In this document: piece after piece, positions 10,323 through 20,410 of the stretch
Position numbering within the stretch: position 1 is the first letter of the stretch
How the letters are laid out: every line of letters starts with the position of its first letter
Position numbers and translations under genes: made by a program
Assembly (NCBI GenBank): GCA_024704765.1
Contig: JAKMXF010000301.1
Coordinates: forward strand, 118,968-152,831
DNA length: 33,864 nt
From: Oopsacas minuta
Taxonomy: Eukaryota > Porifera > Hexactinellida > Lyssacinosida > Leucopsacidae
Direction: 5' to 3'
The notes under the pieces: model-generated
Databases searched by the model: none
Seen by the model: the letters and a program-made list of their open reading frames with translations, nothing else
Told to the model about the DNA's origin: nothing

Positions 10323-10725
10323 CAAATAGATTGATTAGAGATAATACTTTAGATTAACACAAGGTAGTTAGCATGCCGCACCTCCACTAAGCCCCTGCTC
10401 ACGCTTGAGGGAGAGGATGAACTTCCATATGGTGGGGTGATGGCAGCCGACAGTGGCATTGTAGCTCCGGTGCCATGCATCTACAGCGTTGGTTGTACGG
10501 GGGAGTCCTAAGGGCGTGCCGATGTGATTGTTCCACAGGTGAATAGGGTACGTCGCCGCTACATGGTATCCACTGGCAAGTGTGCGGCCGATATAAGTCC
10601 TCTCAAAGTAGTCGACTAGTTCGCCTATCTGAGGCGTATGGGGGAGGTCCATTGCCACTTGATCAAACAGATCGGGTACGCCTGCTGGTCGGGCAAAAGT
10701 AAGGGCTGGTATCTTCCGATGCGCA
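9930..10725. repeat. 387-bp inverted duplication with 22-bp spacer
   Basis: Arms 9930-10316 and 10339-10725 are symmetrical with no indels around a 22-base spacer at 10317-10338. By eye only three substitutions separate them (cttG/Acttttgc, aacaaC/Tcac, gagT/Cag), all transitions. The left edge of each arm is where the two MULE copies stop being alike. Confidence 0.9.
10323..10334. repeat. 12-bp direct repeat, candidate MULE target duplication (right)
   Basis: CAAATAGATTGA, identical to 9047-9058. It lies inside the 22-base spacer between the two MULE copies. Confidence 0.5.
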
Positions 10726-10851
10726 CTGCCAATGCACCACATCACCAATCCTCCTCTGTACGGTAAACATATAGCCCCCTTCCATCATCTTCTTGCCTCC
10801 TCTGATGATGCTGATCAACCTGAATGGCTGATCAGAAGGAGGCTCTGCCAT
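10365..10851 (-). pseudogene. FLYWCH-type MULE transposase, internal deletion derivative
   Basis: Second copy of the same MULE in the opposite orientation. From the ATG at 10851 it has the N-terminal part missing from its sister: MAEPPSDQPFRLISIIRGG and then the first half of a FLYWCH finger (GGYMFTVQRR..VVHWQC). At about 10725 it jumps to the C-terminal third (KIPALTFARPAG to KREQGLSGGAAC). About 760 bases of the DDE core present in the sister copy, roughly 9172-9930, are missing. Both deletion endpoints carry TGCG, so the join has microhomology and shifts the frame. The C-terminal part has no stop before its natural end near 10365. It lacks both central catalytic Asp residues and would be non-autonomous. 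Confidence 0.85.
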
Positions 10852-12873
10852 TGTTCACATAAATTGAAAAAATACAATAAAATATATGAATAATTAGTTG
10901 AGAAAGAAATGTTGAATCAAACCATTCAGCTTAGTCTAAATATGAGAGTGAGGCCAAACACAAATTCAAAAATTTACAAATAATTCAGTGTGCAGATGGA
11001 TTTACTCCAAAACCTGGAAAATGAATCAGTTTGACCACATAACGCTGGATTTTCATGGACAGATTTTGAAAATCCAGTTCAAACTCTTGACAGTATATTA
11101 TTTGATAAATGTGACCTACATATTATAAGCCCTAGGCGCTGTAATGAAAATTTGGACCATGGATGCGTCAAAAGGGTATTATGCATATATAATTTAACAA
11201 TTCCAACGACCTTACTTAGCAATGATATATCATGTAAACCTACTTAGAGTTATAAAATCAATCGATTTACTAACGAGAACAGATTTTGTTTGAGTTAATA
11301 CAAAATTATATTAATACTACTAGTACATGTACGCTGACACTATGTCAGCAATGTACGCTAGCTAAGTTATAAACACTAAAAATAAAAGATATTCTACTCT
11401 TTACTTCTCAAATTTCGCATGTCTTCCCCTTTTGATCTAATGAGAGCGTTTAAGTTCTTTACTTTGTAAGTAAATAAGCAATTAGTAATTGGAGGGAGCA
11501 AATTTCGCAACACATCCTGGACAATATGTTACACTATTGACATCTCTCCCTCCATACTTCAGTTCAATTTTCATCAATTAATTGGACAGCCAGTTGTACG
11601 AGGATCTTTCGAGAAGGGACAGATAACAATCTTTCTATTTAAGACTATTTTTGTTCAATTCAAATAAGAAATTTCCAGAGATAATCCACAGTGTGGCAAA
11701 ATGGCGATTATGGAGATAATAAGTACTTACACTGAAGATATAGGTTGAATTTTGTCATATACAGTAAATAGACTCTGTAGATTTAAAATATTGCACCAGA
11801 TTTTTAGTTGCAATTCTGGAAATGGGACTATGACGTAATCTGTGGTATTTGATATAATTTATAAATATGGTTCAAGAATAAATGAGTTCCAAATTTGTGA
11901 GTGTTTTGTACCAGTCAGTCCTATTTATTGATAAACTTGAAACAATGCGTATAATGAATTCAATTCGGCATTGGATACTTCATAAAATGATACTAATGAA
12001 TTTTAAATTGAGTAAGTATAAAATGTTATGACGGAAATAAAATTTTCTAAAAATACATTTCATCTTAATCGGTGGGCCCCATACACTCAATGCCAAAAAG
12101 GCATAAGTGGGCGCCTTGGGCGGGTCTAAAAGTTATTGAGAATGAAATTTAGAAAGATGTAGTATGCGAAATTTTCAACCATTCTACTCGCAATTATTAT
12201 TTGAAAGTAAGATCGGGGACCTAAAATGTAGGTCAAGGAGCTGAAATATGGATAAAATAGACGCTATTACTGCTTGAAAATGAAAAATAAAGAAATAACT
12301 TGTTTTGCAAACGAGTTAAGATTAATCACATAATGCATGCGAATACTGATAAATTCCATTGAGTTACCGAATATCCAGGAATGCTGAAATATCGCAAGGG
12401 TATTTGATGAATAATTGTGGTTTTCAGGTTTTCAAATTTCAAATTTCAAATTGTAGCCTAAGTTTGAGACTTTGGTTAGAAATGTCATTAGTTCATTAAG
12501 TAACTAATATTAGCATATTTCTAGGTTTGAAATAGTGTAAAATCGAATGCATACGCTAATTTTGGTAAACAGCGAAGTCAACCTTCACCAATTACCGCAT
12601 AATTCCAAACTGTGTAAATGGTACACTCTAGGACACGATCAAAAAGCCATATAAGAGAGCCTTCTCCAAGGAATGGTATTAATGCGTACTCACTGTCCTC
12701 ATCTGCTCTGATTTAAAAGGTTTTTCTTTCAGACAATATGGCACGATTCACACTTAGAATGTTTGAAATAAGAATAGACTGAGTAACCAGAAACCAAAGC
12801 TAAACATTGTAAAGTAGTTACATCAAGTTGGATATTCAATAAATCATTTAGATCAACCGTGTAATCAGTTAGA
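10852..12873. other. 2-kb intergenic interval, nothing recognised
   Basis: AT-rich, with no open frame or homology that I can name. There is a small palindrome near 11328-11358 around 'gctgacactatgtcagc'. A GC-richer patch at 12070-12130 has no coding pattern. Confidence 0.35.
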
Positions 12874-15069
12874 TTAAAGCTGGCGTCCTAATGCTCTTTG
12901 ACAGAAGAAGAAAATGAGTTTCGAAAATCTGTAATGAAGTTGTCCAGCATCCTGTGCATTTGTAAATAATTTGTAGATACTTGCTAGGTTTAATCGATGC
13001 TTTGTTTCGAGAATCTAGCAATAAGAAATATGATACTGTACGCCAGCTACCATACGATGGAGACAAATGTGATGATCTAAAGGATCGTTTGGAAGGAAAT
13101 AGGTTAGGATATAATCAAAACCGCATTTCTCAGTTAAGCGATTGTCAATTTTGGTGAGGTAAATTAGTGATGTCTGAAACTTGTGACATTTACTCACTTA
13201 GTTTCCCACTTTCTGGAGATTGTTTCCTACTATCAAGCCATGCGATAAGATGATTGATAAAAAATATATCTTGAATCATTGTTGGTAAGTGGAAGGGAGT
13301 ATTCGTCTTTCAAGAGTATTCCTTAAATAACTTTCATAGGAATATTCACATTAAATATTCCAATATTGCTAGTTAACCTGTTAAAAAATAAAGCTCTCTC
13401 TCGAGGAATTCTGGAAAACTATGCCTGCTGTAGTTGATTCGTCCAACACTCTTAAGCAAGACTGACATTCTGATATTCCAATATCGATGGGCCAACTATA
13501 TTACGCTCTGAGGCGTGGAGCAAACTTAATGGTATGGTTCTGCTCAGATTTGTAAAGCAAGCGTACATCTTCGAATGATGCAAAATTAGCACTGTCACTT
13601 GTGTTAAACTGAGGGTATCTAAACATCATATTGTAGTCTTTGAGGTTTAGCAAGTTGTTGCGTATAGATTTCAAAATAAAATGGAACAATAGAAATAATG
13701 ATAGGCAGGAATCAAAAGGATGTGGGACTGTAGCATCCAAAGTTGTAGACGGAGAGAATAATTAGAAGATAGTAACGTTCAGAGGGTAGTTATAAGTACA
13801 TGACACTAGGACATCAAGGTTACAATGCTCGATATTGCAGATAATTTCCTTAGCCAGAAGGAATAAAGTTTTGCTGATGTCGTAGAACAGGGAATAAGAC
13901 GAACAATCGCGGGCCATTTCTTGCGTAAACTGGAAAACTTTAGAGTCGGAACGATAATTTTTCGAGCTTGGTATGTATTTCAGATTTACGTTGTTGTTGA
14001 GTAAAATTTGTCATTCCTTGCTTGAGGTACATAATGTAGTAAATATCTTTCCTGACATTTGTAAATAATACCTGGATATTCCTATGGGGTAAGAGATAAA
14101 CAGTCTAGAGATTTGCAGGTAATTGTTGCACATTGGTGAGATCAGGTGAGATTTTAATGCAACTACTTGTGTGATGATGTTATACCTTATTCTGTTGTTA
14201 GGAACAGTTGCGTTTTTTAATTGACACAAAACGAACTGCAAACGAGAAATGTGTGAATGCGTATTAGACGAATCGGTCGACAGAGTATTGATTTCCAAAT
14301 CTGTATCTTGGAGTAGCTTCTTTAAGCAATTCTATATACTCTTGTGATCTGATGTCTTGGTAATATGTTGATAGACATTGTTGGATGGAACTTCTTGAAT
14401 TCTCTGTTTATTATGTATGACGAGAAGAATGTTTTCACACTGTCTGATATCATTGAAAACATCCGTATGGATCTTAATAATTTCACCCTTCCCGAGGGCC
14501 TTGATGATAAGAGAACTGTTAGTGATTACAGTTGAATCAATTGATAGAGCTCGATTAGTGAATGAAAGTTTTATTAAGTGAAGAGTATGATTATCAGAGT
14601 GACATTGAATGCAGTTGTCCGGTAAATCTGTATATTGAGGGAAGCTTTTCCAGCAGGTCTGTAAAGTCATGAAGTTGAATTTACTTCTTCAAAAAGTCGT
14701 GCTAAACCCAATGCAAGATCAAACAATTCTTGTTCCTTAGACACATACGTGATGCGGGCAGGTTTGTTAGCAGTGGAAGATAAGTATGCCGGAAAAGCAG
14801 GTAGGATATACGGTATGGCAGTCTTTAAAGAGTTTGGGCTTCGAACGTTCAATATGTTGTATAGAGCCTTCCTCTTGATGAATTTCAAACGTACATAATA
14901 TGCCTCCCCAACGAAAATGCTTGATACATACATAGGTATACTCAATTTAAAAGCTCCTTCTCTAAAAATCGATTGTCGCAATTTATCCGCTAAGTCTGGA
15001 GACTTGGGCAGAAAAAAATAGGTGTATTACCTTCACCCCAATATTGCTTCGCAATAGGGAACTGAGCAT
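12874..15069 (-). CDS. multi-exon host gene with ultrashort introns, product unknown
   Basis: Exon 1 is 15031-15069 (starting MLSSLLRSNIGVK), exon 2 is 14685-15002, exon 3 is 14340-14658 and exon 4 is 14072-14306. Exon 5 begins at 14051 (KDIYYIMYLKQGMTNF). The middle (about 13200-14010) contains further coding-like pieces, such as QEMARDCSSYSLFYDISKTL, SDSANFASFEDVRLLYK and MSVLLKSVGRINYSRHSF, but its junctions are ambiguous. The last intron is 13015-13041 and the last exon is 12874-13014 (ILETKHRLNLAS to ALGRQL, then TAA). Removing GT-AG introns of 28, 26, 33, 20, 35 and 27 bases joins frames that are otherwise closed. The protein would be several hundred residues, rich in Leu, Ile and Ser, with no signal peptide, kinase, zinc-finger or helicase motif that I can recognise. 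I cannot name it. It is a probable real gene because the exons are consistently protein-like. Confidence 0.7.
13015..13041 (-). other. 27-bp intron (last)
   Basis: It starts GTACAG and ends TTGCTAG. Removing it joins HRMVAG to ILETKHRLNL in phase 0 and opens a 46-codon terminal exon. Without it the frame stops at SYC followed by TAG. Confidence 0.75.
13470..13504 (-). other. 35-bp candidate intron
   Basis: It begins GTAATATAG and ends GGAATATCAG. Removing it (phase 2) joins FAPRLRA to MSVLLKSVGRINYSRHS and avoids the TAA contained in the donor. Confidence 0.6.
14052..14071 (-). other. 20-bp intron
   Basis: GTATTATTTACAAATGTCAG in full. Removal (phase 2) joins SYPIGISR to KDIYYIMYLKQGMTNF and replaces a frame that would stop 18 codons later. 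It is the shortest intron that I can place. Confidence 0.65.
14307..14339 (-). other. 33-bp candidate intron
   Basis: It begins GTATATAG and ends CTCCAAG, an acceptor like that of the first intron. Removal (phase 1) joins TKTSDHK to NTDLEINTLSTD. Other acceptors nearby leave a stop in frame. Confidence 0.5.
14659..14684 (-). other. 26-bp intron
   Basis: It begins GTAAATTC and ends GACTTTACAG. Removal joins LGLARLFEE to TCWKSFPQY in phase 0. The two open frames on either side overlap by a few bases, which this intron explains exactly. Confidence 0.8.
15003..15030 (-). other. 28-bp intron (first)
   Basis: It begins GTAATACACC, has a T-rich tract and ends TGCCCAAG. Removal joins the 13-codon first exon (LLRSNIGVK) to SPDLADKLRQS in phase 0 and supplies an ATG for a long open frame that otherwise lacks one. 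Confidence 0.75.
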
Positions 15070-15290
15070 GTAGGAGGCATTGATATGCAAAAGGACTAAT
15101 ATTCAATAATTAAGAAAATAAATATGAGTTGGGCCGGAGTATCGAAAGTAAAAACAAACTTGTGAGTGTACTAAACAAAATCGTCAATAAATTTGAAAAA
15201 TTTTTCAATTAATAGCATACTAGAGGATATTAACGATTTATTAAGATATGTGTTAAAAGGGGCGCATGCATTAGCTCCAATTGTCATGTT

Positions 15291-15460
15291 GTCGATAGCT
15301 CGACTCAGCTTTTAGTATTTTGTCATAGCTTGACTCAGTTTTTAACTATTTTTTCGATAATTCGACTCAGTTTTTAACTATTTTTTCGATAATTCGACTC
15401 AGTTTTTGACTGTGTCATCGATAGCTCGACTCATTCAGTTATATGGCTGTTGTCAATAGG
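15291..15460. repeat. left terminal repeat, five 32-bp subrepeats
   Basis: The phrase 'cgatagctcgactcag' or a close variant recurs at 15301, 15331, 15363, 15395 and 15427, a period of 30-32 bases. The right end (17327-17396) holds two such units inverted. Subterminal arrays of this kind are typical transposase binding sites in MULEs. Confidence 0.8.
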
Positions 15461-15583
15461 AAATAATTACTGAATAGATTTGTTTTGAAAAGTAACATTT
15501 CATGGAATTATAAACACTTTGCTTCACTGGTATGAGAAGCTTTTAGGTCTCTAGATATTATTGTATTATTTACATCTCCGAAA

Positions 15584-17174
15584 ATGGAATACACATCAGA
15601 CAGCTATAGGCGTAGTAATGGAAAAATTCTTACAACAACCGATGAGTTTAAGTATTCTAACTATAAAGTGAAAGAAAATACAACATACCTCAGATGTGTT
15701 TTATCAAAAACGAGTGCAAAGAGAGAGCTAAATTAGAGTTAGAAAATAATTTGACATATCCCAGTTCAATTCATAAGCAGGGTAATGATGAGCATACATC
15801 ATGAGTTTATGAATTGAAGGCCATATGCAAGAAAAGGGCGCAAACTTTCAAGACAATTTAAGGAAGATTATCGATGACGAAACAAGAACGGGTCTGTTTG
15901 CAAGTGAAAATTCTATCAATGAGTGTGAGTCTTCTATGTACGATTCTAGGAGAAGATTGCAACCTAAGATCCCCCTTACAGAGATAGAATTCTCAGTTGT
16001 GTTACCCGAATCTACTTTTGCAACTCACTACAAATTTGCTCTCACGAGTAATAACTATACTGCTGTTGTCTTTTATTCTCAACACATGAAAAATTACCCA
16101 TCAGAAATTTCCAATATTCAGTCAGATGGGACATTTTATAGAGTGTGCCATCCCAATTCTCCCAATTATGGACGGTATTTGTGGTAATTGATCGACATGC
16201 ACTCCCAGGCATAAATTGTTTAATGACGTCAGAAGATCAAGAACTCTAGACTGCAATAATAGCCAAGATCCATTCCCTCATTCCAGATTTCAAACCGAAA
16301 ATCTGTATTTCTGACTGGAAACCAGCCCGCGAAATTGTTTTAAAAGAAATTCATCCCACCATTAAAAATCAGGGATGTTGTGTCCACTTGACCCAACGTA
16401 TCTGGGCCAAAACACAGAAGCTTGGGCTAGTTCAGAGTTTTCATGGTAATCTGGAAACTGCCAATTTCATAAGAAATCTCATCGCAATACCATTTCTCCC
16501 AGCAAGTTGAATTCGTCCAACCTATACATTCCTCCAAGTACCGGATTTAACAAATCTAGAATCAGGCAATTGGAGCAACTTCATAAATACTTCAAGAAAA
16601 GATGGATTACTCAAATAAATCCAGAGGAGCTTTCTATCTATGAAGCTGAAATTACTACCAATAATGCAGCGGAAAGCTATTACACAAAGCTAAAATCCAT
16701 CATTAAAACACATCATCCAAAAGTATGGCATTTTCTGAAAACTCTTAACAATAAGATAGAAGATATAGATAATGAAATGGGGAGATTGAGACCAGGTCAT
16801 AGCATTTCTAGGCCGAGGAAATCAAAGCATGTTCTAAATGATCAACAACGCGATGTTATTAAGGAAAAGTCCAGAATTGGGGAGTTGACTCCTTGGCAGT
16901 ATCCAAATGCAATGAACAACACTATTGGTGGTACCTTTACTGAAATTGAATTCTCTGATACTGATGAGTCAGACACTTCAGACAATGAAAGCGAGGATCG
17001 ATTAGTAGAGAATATTTGTGTAATATGTCTGATGCAGCGGACAACAACTTGAGTGTTCCTACCTTGTAAGCACGCTAATTGTGTGCAGCATGCAGCGAGA
17101 GAATGGAGGAATAGAATCAGACGTGTCCAGTGTGCCGTGCTCCAATTATCAGTCAATTCCAAATTTATACTTAG
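15584..17174 (+). pseudogene. FLYWCH-MULE transposase with C-terminal RING finger, frameshifted
   Basis: From the ATG at 15584 the order is: a FLYWCH-like finger (FKYSNYKVKENTTYLRC, then NECKERAKLELENN), a linker (SSMYDSRRRLQPKIP), and the start of the DDE core (SEISNIQSDGTFYRV, first Asp). In a new frame from about 16150 come VFVVIDRHALPGINCLMTS, PDFKPKICISDWKPA (second Asp), QGCCVHLTQRIWAKTQKLGL (the C..H block) and IAIPFLPAS. In a third frame from about 16501 come FKKRWITQI, TTNNAAESYYTKLK and HPKVWHFLKTLNN. It ends in a RING finger: CVICLMQ, FLPCKHANC, then CPVCRAPI in yet another frame. Stops include TAG at 16247-16249 and TGA at 17050-17052. At least five lesions make it dead. RING-bearing MULEs of this type occur in insects. 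Confidence 0.85.
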
Positions 17175-17326
17175 TAGTTATACACTTGTTTATCCACTTT
17201 TTCATTCATTTACACAATCTTTTGATATCATAGCAATTAAATATTTCTCATACTCACTATACAATATACTTATTCAATAAACAAACAGTAGAAGAATAAA
17301 AAATTATGCATAACACATGGGTAAGG

Positions 17327-17396
17327 TATCGACAACATACTAAATACTGAGTCGAGCTATCGACAACATAGTTAAAAACTCAGTCGAGCTAATGCA
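17327..17396. repeat. right terminal repeat of the MULE
   Basis: Inverted counterpart of the left terminal region, with two 'gtcgagctatcgacaacat' type units, ending GAGCTAATGCA. Confidence 0.8.
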
Positions 17397-17549
17397 CAAT
17401 ATTTTACAATTATATGCATGTAGGTCCTAAACTAATTATGATTTGTAGCAATCGTACCTTGGGGAAATTCAATAACATCCTCAATCCCTCATCAAATATT
17501 TTGAATGTCCTTTTATACAATAATGTAATCTTGAGAATCTAGTAATTAT
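17397..17549. other. short AT-rich interval
   Basis: Nothing recognised between the MULE and the next small element. Confidence 0.3.
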
Positions 17550-17779
17550 CGTATTTCGCTGAAAAAGCGGCTCAGCGCCTAGTTATTTAGTGGGATTTAT
17601 TTGGTTTGAAATTTTTTAAGAATAATATCACTTTAAGAGTTTCATTATCACAATTGGTTAGATAGTGAAATTAAGCGTAAATTTCGTAAAGAGAATAAAT
17701 ACAAGGGATAAAATAATACTTCATTCCCTAGTTTTGGGTAGCCGCTTAATTAAAACGGCGCTTATTCAGGGAAATACAG
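17550..17779. mobile_element. small MITE-like element with GTATTTCSCTGAA ends
   Basis: The left end reads GTATTTCGCTGAAAAAGCGG. The right end, inverted, reads GTATTTCCCTGAATAAGCGC. Both are followed inward by 'gcggct' phrases. The style is pogo/Tigger-like. The target duplication is not clear. Confidence 0.5.
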
Positions 17780-18561
17780 TGCGTATGTATTAAAAACCCC
17801 GGACAAATAGGGATTTTGGTGAAAATTGTACAATGTTCACCCTAATATAATTAATCAGGTCGCTATAATGGTTTTGGCATTACTCAGGAAAAGGCTGTTC
17901 GTATTATCCGTTGGTGTTTGTATTATCATGATTTGTCAATTTTTGGATGAGTCCAAAGTAGCAAATAACGTAAAGCTAAAAACATCAGCAAGAAGAGATG
18001 CTTTATAAATAGAAATATGGATAAAGCAATGGCAAGGAGCCAAAAACGAGCGGCAACATACCAGATTTCAACTCTAGATTAGGCTAACTGAAAAGTCCTT
18101 TAACCAAAGTTTTTAGAGCCAATGTATATAAACACTTCCTCCAAAGACTGTTACTTCAATGAGCTTTAATTTTAAAATATCTTCTTGGATTATTAGTTGA
18201 AAATACAAAATTGGAAAATTATGAGAGGCATGCATTAGTCAGACAGATGTATGAATTTGTCTGAAATGTGAAGGAAGATGTTTTTTTGGATGCGCTTGTC
18301 TAGATTTTACCAACAATCATCAGGAGGCCAGCCATTCAGATAACACCCAGGACCAATGCTGGCACTTATCACATAGAAAAGATCTTCACTATAATAAACA
18401 TAGTGAAGCAAATACAAATATTACAAATTAGAAACATCTTACTGACAAATGATACTGCAAATATTCTGACAAATGTAGCGTCCCCAAAGTTATCCTTAGA
18501 AATAAAAAGTATTTCAAATGATGATAGGGATGTATATATGATTACCTTATTGCCTTGAATA
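17780..18561. other. AT-rich interval, nothing recognised
   Basis: Only short open frames (for example 17826-18008) with no family resemblance are present. Confidence 0.3.
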
Positions 18562-19185
18562 CACCGTACAACAAATTTTCAATTTGGAAACAAAACGAGA
18601 AAGTAGGTCTCGATAGTCAATTAGGATCTCCTGATTCCGAATATGAGAACAGTTTTGCTCAATCACGCAACAATTTTATAGAATTCGAAGATGCAACACG
18701 TGAAATACCACAATTTTCAAAAATTATATATTGAAATATCATCTAGTCATGTAAAACCGGTGAAGATTATTAAACTACATAGGATTTTGACCAAATATAT
18801 ACTAGAACAAGCTATTATAGGAAAGAAATTGGTCGTTTTACTAACGAACTCTAAATCACACATACAAAACATGAGAAAAAATCACAAAATATCTTAAAAT
18901 ACCATATACACAAAGGTTTAGCCAACACAGAGCTATTTCTTGTAACAAATGAATTCAATATAACCATGAATGTAAAATTCCTCACAAGTTTTACCAGACT
19001 AGTTGATATTTAAGTAGAAATTTTTTGAAATATATGCCATTTTCTCAATTTGGGAGTTGAAATCTTTAAAATTGTTGCGTGATTGAGCAAAGCTGTATGC
19101 ATATTGGGAATCAGGAGATCCTAATGGATTATAGAGACCTAATCAGGTTCTCGTTTGTTTCCAAAATGAAATTTGTTGTACAGTG
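18562..19185. mobile_element. non-autonomous element with ~115-bp terminal repeats, CMC/Chapaev-like
   Basis: The left end is CACCGTACAACAAATTT and the right end, inverted, is CACTGTACAACAAATTT. The arms (about 18562-18682 and 19066-19185) stay alike over 115 bases, including 'gctcaatcacgcaacaattt'. The bases ATA flank both sides, fitting a 3-bp target duplication. CACTG starts with 3-4 bp duplications are typical of the CACTA/Mirage/Chapaev group. The roughly 380-base interior has no transposase. The plus-strand open frame at 18691-18897 is not convincing. Confidence 0.6.
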
Positions 19186-20410
19186 ATATTAACCGGGGAG
19201 ATTAATAATTCCAAGACACTCTGAAACTGAGTTGCGACTTTTGAAAACACATTAATTTCTATATAATCTTACTTATGTGCTTACATTAGTGTTTTTATAA
19301 TACAAAAACAGTAGATAAATCAAAGCATAGGGGAAATGACAATTCATTTGTATTTGTGGAGCCCCATAGGGGCCGATTATTCAAGGGTGATATAGTTATA
19401 AGTAATACGGTATTATTCAAAGGTAGGTATATTTAAATGGTGTCAGGCATTACATCCTAAAGTGACCGCTAGACCCCAGCCCACATTTATAGAGTGTCGT
19501 TTCTAGGGAAATTAAGAAATATGGACGAAATTCCAGGATTATAAAGGTTCCTCAATTTAGAGACGCCAGTTAAAGAGATTACACTATTTAATAGTAAAAG
19601 TAAATTACGAACCAGAGGAATCGTAATTCATCGAAATTGGGGGCAATCAAAATATATTCAATTGGGATTATCCTCACATCCATATTATGAATAAATTATA
19701 ATTGCAACTTTACCAGTCCTTGAAATTGACCCGAAATTGTAATTGAACAAATGTGATAGACCTACACTTTGCCCAAGCCAATTGAGAAGCGAGATGTGGT
19801 AACATTACAAGGGGTTAACCGCACTTTACGGTATTTCCAAAGTCACCTAGGGGTCAGTACATTTCCCAAGTGACCTTCCCTGAACTAGAACCAAATCAAA
19901 ATAGTTGCGCTTGGAGTATTATGACACCTAAACGGACACTCCGAATAGCGGAGAATTCTCTACAACGGTCAGATACAATGTCCCAAACGTGTCCGTTATT
20001 CGGAGACTCCACTTTAATCAAGATTGAATTTAACCATTGTACAATCGGGAAATTGCTAAAAGCGTAACTTAAAACCATTACAATAAATAGTGTATTATAC
20101 AAGTGTCCCAGCATCCACTTTTTTAGGAAGAAACCTGAAATTCATGAAGAAAATCGTAAATTGTTTGCGATTAAATAAAGCCCGCGCAGTAATCATAGAT
20201 TGAGCGCGCAACTTTAATGCTCTGCCTAAATCTGAAACGATGCAGGCTATATTTTCTCATGTCCATTGAAATATAAACAATGCTGTAGAGACAGTGGCAC
20301 ATGAGTTCTAATTAGCAAAATACGTTGTTCACAAATCAATCACTTATAAATGATTATGCAGCTAACTTAATACATACACACACACATAATGATAGAGTAC
20401 ATGACAGAGA
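19186..20410. other. intergenic interval downstream of the kinase, small hairpin only
   Basis: No gene was seen. At 19933-20012 'ctccgaatagcgga' and 'tccgttattcggag' face each other, a short element-like hairpin. The overlapping open frames at 19870-20114 come from it. Confidence 0.35.

Larger units (their letters stand above)
15267..17396 (+). mobile_element. full-length MULE with terminal inverted repeats
   Basis: Both ends begin TGCATTAGCTC, read inward (15267-15277 on the plus strand; 17386-17396 on the minus strand). The terminal regions share 'gttgtcgatagctcgactcag'. The 2130-base span contains one plus-strand transposase remnant with nothing unrelated inserted. I see no matching target-site duplication, so the insertion is old or has suffered end changes. 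Confidence 0.75.

Noticed and set aside
7736-10725. Palindromes as whole-genome-amplification or fold-back read artefacts
   Set aside because: The arms of the hairpin and of the MULE duplication carry substitutions, and the MULE copies have different deletions. An artefact would give identical arms.
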